From Chloracidobacterium sp. (GTDB lineage: Bacteria; Acidobacteriota; Blastocatellia; Pyrinomonadales; Pyrinomonadaceae), in the NCBI GenBank assembly GCA_016712045.1, contig JADJRV010000007.1:124001-188000 (forward strand): a stretch of DNA of 64,000 bases, written 5' to 3'. Below are positions 60,344-64,000 of the stretch, one piece after another (position 1 is the first letter of the stretch; each line of letters begins with the position of its first letter). A program made the translations under genes and the position numbers. The notes under the pieces are model-generated. The model did not search any database, had not been told where the DNA came from, and saw nothing but the letters and a program-made list of their open reading frames with translations.

Positions 60344-60412
60344 GCCCACTAAATACACGAAAGACACGAATAAGATCGGTTCTTATTTCGTGCCTTTAGT
60401 GTGTTCGTGGGC
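60344..60412. repeat. Dispersed palindromic repeat, copy 4
   Basis: GCCCACTAAATACACGAAAG on the left (60344-60363) pairs with CTTTAGTGTGTTCGTGGGC on the right (60394-60412), with ACACGAATAAGA / TCTTATTTCGTG inner arms. It follows the end of the aminotransferase gene and precedes the ArsR operon on the same strand. Confidence 0.85.
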
Positions 60413-60419
60413 TATATTC

Positions 60420-61784
60420 TTAGATCGATGCGGCAATCGCTTCGTCGAAGATCTCTAGTGCGACATCGACGTGTTCTTTTGCCAGGATCAGTGGTGGCGA
60501 CCAGCGGATCGAATTTGCACCGCAGCCGAGGATGATGAGGCCGTTGTTGAAGCAGGCCATTTCGATACGGTCGCGGAGTTCAGGATCGGGTTCACCGACC
60601 GTTCCGTTATTCGACGGTTTGACGAATTCCACACCTAGCATCATTCCGAAACCGCGAACGTCAGCTATGCAATCGTATTTATCTTTCAGCTTGTTCAATC
60701 CGGCTTCGAGGTAGGCTCCGACATCGCGGCTATTGTCGACGAGGCCGCCCTGGAGCAACTCGATAGTTTTCAGAGCAGCGGTCAGAGCGACCGGGTTGCC
60801 GCCGAATGTCGATGCATGAGCACCTTTGTGCCAATCCATAATATCGGCTCGGGCAGTGCAGGCTCCGATCGGCATTCCGGAACCGAGGCCTTTGGCCATA
60901 CAGACGATGTCCGCCTTGACGCCTTCGTGACGATCGAGCGCGAACATCTTTCCCGTGCGGCCCATACCGGACTGGACCTCGTCGACGATCAGCATGATGC
61001 CGTGCTCGTCGCAGATGCGGCGAAGTGCTCTTACAACCTCGGTCGGAGCCGGAATATAGCCGCCTTCGCCTTGGACAACTTCGAGGATGATACCCGCGAC
61101 CTCTTCCGGAGGTGTGGTCGTATTGAAAAGAGTTTTTTCGATCCAATCGGTAGTGCCCATACAGCACGCACCGTCATCGCACTTGCCTTTATTAAATGGA
61201 CAGCGGAAACAATTTGGATAAGGCACGTGTACCACATCAAGTACTTGCCGGGCAAAGCCTAGTCGCTGAGCCTTTTTTGACGACGTTAATGCGAGAGCTC
61301 CGAGCGTACGGCCGTGAAACGATCCAAAAAAGGAGATAAACTTTTGCCGCTTTGTGTGATACATCGCGAGTTTGAGGGCAGTTTCGATCGCTTCGGCACC
61401 ACTGTTAGCAAAGTGCGTTTTTGTCGGGCCGTCGATCGGGACTATCTCGTTGAGTTTCTTGCCAAGCTCCGGCATGTGGCGATAGTAAAAATCAGTGCCG
61501 CAAAGATGGATCAATTCGCTGACCTGTTTTTGTATCGCCGCAACGACCTCAGGGTGGCAATGCCCAGTCGAGCAAACGGCGACACCGGCGTTGCAATCGA
61601 GAAAGACGTTTCCGTCAGGGTCGGTGATCCAGACGCCGCTGGCGTGGTCGGCAACTAATTTATAATCGGGACGCGGATAGCTGGGCGTAACGTATTGGGC
61701 GTCGGCGTTGATGATCTCAAGCGACTTTGGTCCCGGCAGTTCTGTTTTGATAACGGGACGCTGTAATTCTGTTGATGGTGTCAT
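60420..61784 (-). CDS. Class III aminotransferase (acetylornithine/4-aminobutyrate transaminase family)
   Basis: PLP-dependent transaminase of 454 residues. CSTGHCHPEVVAAIQKQ, FANSGAEAIETALKLA, SFHGRTLGALALTSSK, DEVQSGMGRTGKMFALD and the PLP lysine in CMAKGLGSGMPIGA are all visible. The middle region contains a five-cysteine insertion (CFRCPFNKGKCDDGACCMG, about residues 190-210), a feature of an uncommon subgroup of acetyl-ornithine/putrescine aminotransferase-family proteins and a possible Zn or Fe-S site. The long C-terminal half is regular. Neighbours do not tell whether the substrate is GABA, ornithine or a diamine. Monocistronic with a hairpin-containing leader. Confidence 0.9.
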   Translation of the reverse strand: MTPSTELQRPVIKTELPGPKSLEIINADAQYVTPSYPRPDYKLVADHASGVWITDPDGNVFLDCNAGVAVCSTGHCHPEVVAAIQKQVSELIHLCGTDFYYRHMPELGKKLNEIVPIDGPTKTHFANSGAEAIETALKLAMYHTKRQKFISFFGSFHGRTLGALALTSSKKAQRLGFARQVLDVVHVPYPNCFRCPFNKGKCDDGACCMGTTDWIEKTLFNTTTPPEEVAGIILEVVQGEGGYIPAPTEVVRALRRICDEHGIMLIVDEVQSGMGRTGKMFALDRHEGVKADIVCMAKGLGSGMPIGACTARADIMDWHKGAHASTFGGNPVALTAALKTIELLQGGLVDNSRDVGAYLEAGLNKLKDKYDCIADVRGFGMMLGVEFVKPSNNGTVGEPDPELRDRIEMACFNNGLIILGCGANSIRWSPPLILAKEHVDVALEIFDEAIAASI

Positions 61785-61808
61785 GATGATTCTCCTGTTG
61801 TGTTAGGT

Positions 61809-61826
61809 GCCCGAGTTTTCTCGGGC
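61809..61826. promoter_or_regulatory. Perfect hairpin in the upstream region of the aminotransferase gene
   Basis: GCCCGAG-TTTT-CTCGGGC, 7-bp stem, about 25 bp upstream of the aminotransferase ATG on the minus strand; no U-run follows, so its role (leader structure or repeat relic) is open. The region 61827-62032 between it and the next gene shows no credible ORF; a CTTGCTTACGCGCAGGCTTC tract within it resembles mobile-repeat sequence. Confidence 0.5.
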
Positions 61827-62032
61827 GATGCGTTGAAGTGTTACGCCCTTGCTTACGCGCAGGCTTCTGCATTCGAGGAGAAACAGATTAGTCACCGGCG
61901 AAGAGATTCGCTCGCTGCTTTATGGGACGGAGTTTTGATATGCAACGCGATGTCATAGGAAATATGACCGAATCAATATATCAAAGGAAACTGTTGGCTG
62001 GGTTTCAAAAAGGCGATGGAGCGTGAAACAAT

Positions 62033-64000
62033 ATGGTTATGAAAAGCTCAGAGAAATTCACCAACCGACTCATAGACGAGACCAGCCCGTACCTGCTCCA
62101 GCACGCCCACAACCCTGTGGATTGGTATCCGTGGGGTGAAGAGGCGTTTGAGCGGGCACGGGACGAGGACAAGCCCGTGCTGGTCAGCATTGGCTATTCG
62201 GCGTGTCATTGGTGTCATGTAATGGAGCATGAATCGTTTGAGGACCCGGCAGTCGCGGCTGTGCAGAACGAGCATTTCATCAACATCAAAGTCGATATGG
62301 AAGAGCGGCCGGACGTCGATCAGATCTATATGAACTTTGTTCAGTTGACCACGGGTCGTGGCGGCTGGCCGATGAATGTATTTCTTACGCCCGATAAACG
62401 TCCGTTTTATGGCGGGACTTATTTTCCTCCGGCTCCGCGTTACGGGATGCCAAGCTGGCAGCAGATCTTGATCAGCATTGCCGAGGCATACAAAAATAAA
62501 CGGGACGAATTAGAGGCCTCCGCAAATAATATTGTTACTGAACTGAAGCGGATGAGCGTGGTCGAGGCGGCCACCGGAACGCTATCAGCGGATATGCTTG
62601 ATGCGGCTCAGGCGAGTTTTGTTCGGACGTTTGACACGGTGAACGGCGGTTTTGGCGGGGCACCAAAATTTCCGGCGGCGATGTCGCTCGAATTTTTGCT
62701 TCGGTACCATCATCGTACCGGCGACGATATGGCTTTGTCGATCGTAACGCATTCGCTCGACAAAATGGCGAACGGCGGTATTTACGATCAGCTTGGCGGC
62801 GGATTTCACCGTTATACGGTCGATGCGATCTGGCTCGTGCCGCATTTTGAAAAAGATGCTGTATGACAATGCCCAGCTCGCCCGCGTTTATCTGCATGCG
62901 TTTCAGGTGACGGGAAATGAATTTTACAAACGCATCGCGGTAGAGACTCTTGAATACATTCGACGTGAAATGCTCGACGCGTCGGGCGGTTTTTATTCCA
63001 CGCAGGATGCTGACAGCGAGGGCGAAGAGGGGAAGTTTTTTGTGTGGTCGGTGGAAGAGATAAAGGAAATTCTCGGTGACGATGCGAAGGAGTTTTGTGC
63101 ATATTATGATGTATCGGTCGAGGGGAATTTTGAGGGGCATAATATTTTAAATGTTAAGAACCCAGTCGCTATCGCTCCCGGTTCTGACTTGAAGAAGAAG
63201 TTGTTTGATGTGCGTGAAAAGCGGATCAAGCCGGGGCGGGATGAGAAAGTTTTGACGGCTTGGAACGGGTTGATGCTGGCTGCGTTTGCGGATGCGGCTG
63301 GCGTGTTTGGTAATGATGATTATCTCCAGATCGCAAAACGCAATGCCGAGTTTTTGATGACGGAGATGCAAAACGTTGGACGGTTATATCGCACCTGGAA
63401 AGATGGTGCGGCAAAGCTTAATGGTTATGTCGAGGATTACGCAAATGTCGCAGACGGTTTGATCGTGCTTCATCAGGTTTCGGGTGAAGCGAAATATTTG
63501 GCGGAGGCAAAGCGGCTTGCCGATCTGATGATCACCGATTTTTGGGATGAGGATAACGGTGGATTTTTCTTTACGTCTAATGACCACGAAGAGCTTGTCG
63601 TTCGTAACAAAGATTTTATGACAACGCCACGCCGTCGGGTAATTCGGTTGCAGCGGATGTTTTGCTTCGGCTCGCAAAACTAACGGGTGATGACAAATAC
63701 GAGAGGTTTGCGGTGACTGTGCTGCGGCTGGCCGCTTCGCAGATCAGACGGCATCCTCAAGGATTTGGGCGGGCGTTATCGGCGCTCGAATTTCATCTTG
63801 GGAGGACGAAGGAGATCGTTGTTATCGGCGAAAAGGGCAATGTGGAGTGGAGCAGGATATTTTGCGACGGTATTTGCCCGATGCGGTTATTGTGTTGTCG
63901 TCGGATGCAGGAGCTGATGCGGGACACAATTCCGTTAGTTAAAGATCGCGGGATCGGGACGGGAAAAGCGGCTGTTTATGTATGTGAGGATTTTATGTGT
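62033..64000 (+). CDS. Thioredoxin-domain YyaL/DUF255 (SSP411-like) protein, four frameshifts, 3' partial
   Basis: Large protein (usual length about 680 residues) with an N-terminal thioredoxin fold and a six-hairpin glycosidase-like C-terminal domain; role uncertain. Thioredoxin motif SACHWCHVMEHESFED (C-x-x-C), VDMEERPDVDQIY and GRGGWPMNVFLTPD identify it. Parts continue in other frames: MLYDNAQLARVYLHAFQ, YSTQDADSEGEEGKFF, LTAWNGLMLAAFADA, GRTKEIVVIGEKG. Breaks are at the A-run 62850-62854, near 63620, near 63845 and near 63930; one inserted or deleted base fixes each. The window ends inside the gene (GTGKAAVYVCEDFMC, close to the C-terminus). No signal peptide. ATG 62033 or ATG 62039 are both possible. 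Confidence 0.85.

Noticed and set aside
1..64000. CRISPR array, tRNA or rRNA genes
   Set aside because: No regularly spaced direct repeats with spacers and no cloverleaf or rRNA sequence could be recognised; the palindromic repeats are dispersed, not arrayed.

Overview
The window looks like chromosomal DNA from a Gram-negative, diderm bacterium, most likely an Acidobacteriota of the Blastocatellia type (an inference from gene content and style, not from a marker gene). Lipid A and LPS-core genes (lpxD, gmhB, waaF), class A penicillin-binding protein, type IV pilins with a PilS/PilR pair, sigma-54 promoters, glnE and a PyrR-type pyrimidine operon all occur together. No rRNA, tRNA, CRISPR array, transposase or phage gene was found. 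Gene density is high and most intergenic gaps are below 150 bp; the one gap above 300 bp (29331-29696) carries a sigma-54 promoter.

Layout. 1-7.9 kb: sterol-desaturase/CDGSH fusion, msrB, Ca2+/H+ antiporter, lpxD, a Uma2 nuclease, priA, a small membrane protein and a secreted CAP-domain protein. 7.9-12.6 kb: an ABC-2 exporter operon with an interposed TPR protein, then an O-antigen-ligase/TPR protein. 12.7-17.4 kb: two tandem type IV pilins and pilR/pilS; the upstream pilin has a clear sigma-54 promoter. 17.4-20.3 kb: cupin, gmhB, waaF and a sugar-nucleotide epimerase-like protein (LPS core). 20.4-30 kb: potassium channel, PBP1A, prolyl oligopeptidase, GGDEF-EAL protein, and a small secreted protein built of seven GIIV(G/S)D hexapeptides behind a sigma-54 promoter almost identical to the pilin one. 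30-35.4 kb: cysteine desulfurase, radical SAM/SPASM protein, MGDG-synthase-like glycosyltransferase, SDR, SRPBCC and zinc-ribbon proteins. 35.5-42.5 kb: glnE with a divergent sigma-54 activator, RluA-type pseudouridine synthase, matrixin-like protease, TerC. 42.7-46.3 kb: damaged SGNH hydrolase, carbamoyltransferase, SxtJ-like and DUF5989 membrane proteins. 46.3-50.8 kb: pyrR-pyrB-pyrC and divergent pyrD. 51-55.3 kb: YceD, L32, fabH-fabD-acpP-fabF. 55.3-57.5 kb: HicBA and ETF beta/alpha. 57.6-60.3 kb: a small membrane protein and an ArsR-AHSA1-DUF1801-VOC-DUF1801 operon. 60.4-64 kb: class III aminotransferase and a YyaL/DUF255 protein running off the end.

Two points affect how the annotation should be read. 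First, at least ten genes are broken by single-base frameshifts (often in homopolymers) or an in-frame TAG; they are concentrated in 42.9-43.8 kb and 56.3-64 kb, and most look like consensus sequence errors, so I annotate reconstructed genes. Second, a roughly 68-bp palindromic repeat (core CACGAAATACACGAAAGGCACGAA) occurs four times, always at gene 3' ends, and a short GGACC-rich repeat occurs twice, both between convergent genes.

The most interesting candidate for an undescribed system is the GIIVGD repeat protein at 29697-29987 and its apparent co-regulation with the type IV pilin through PilR/sigma-54.
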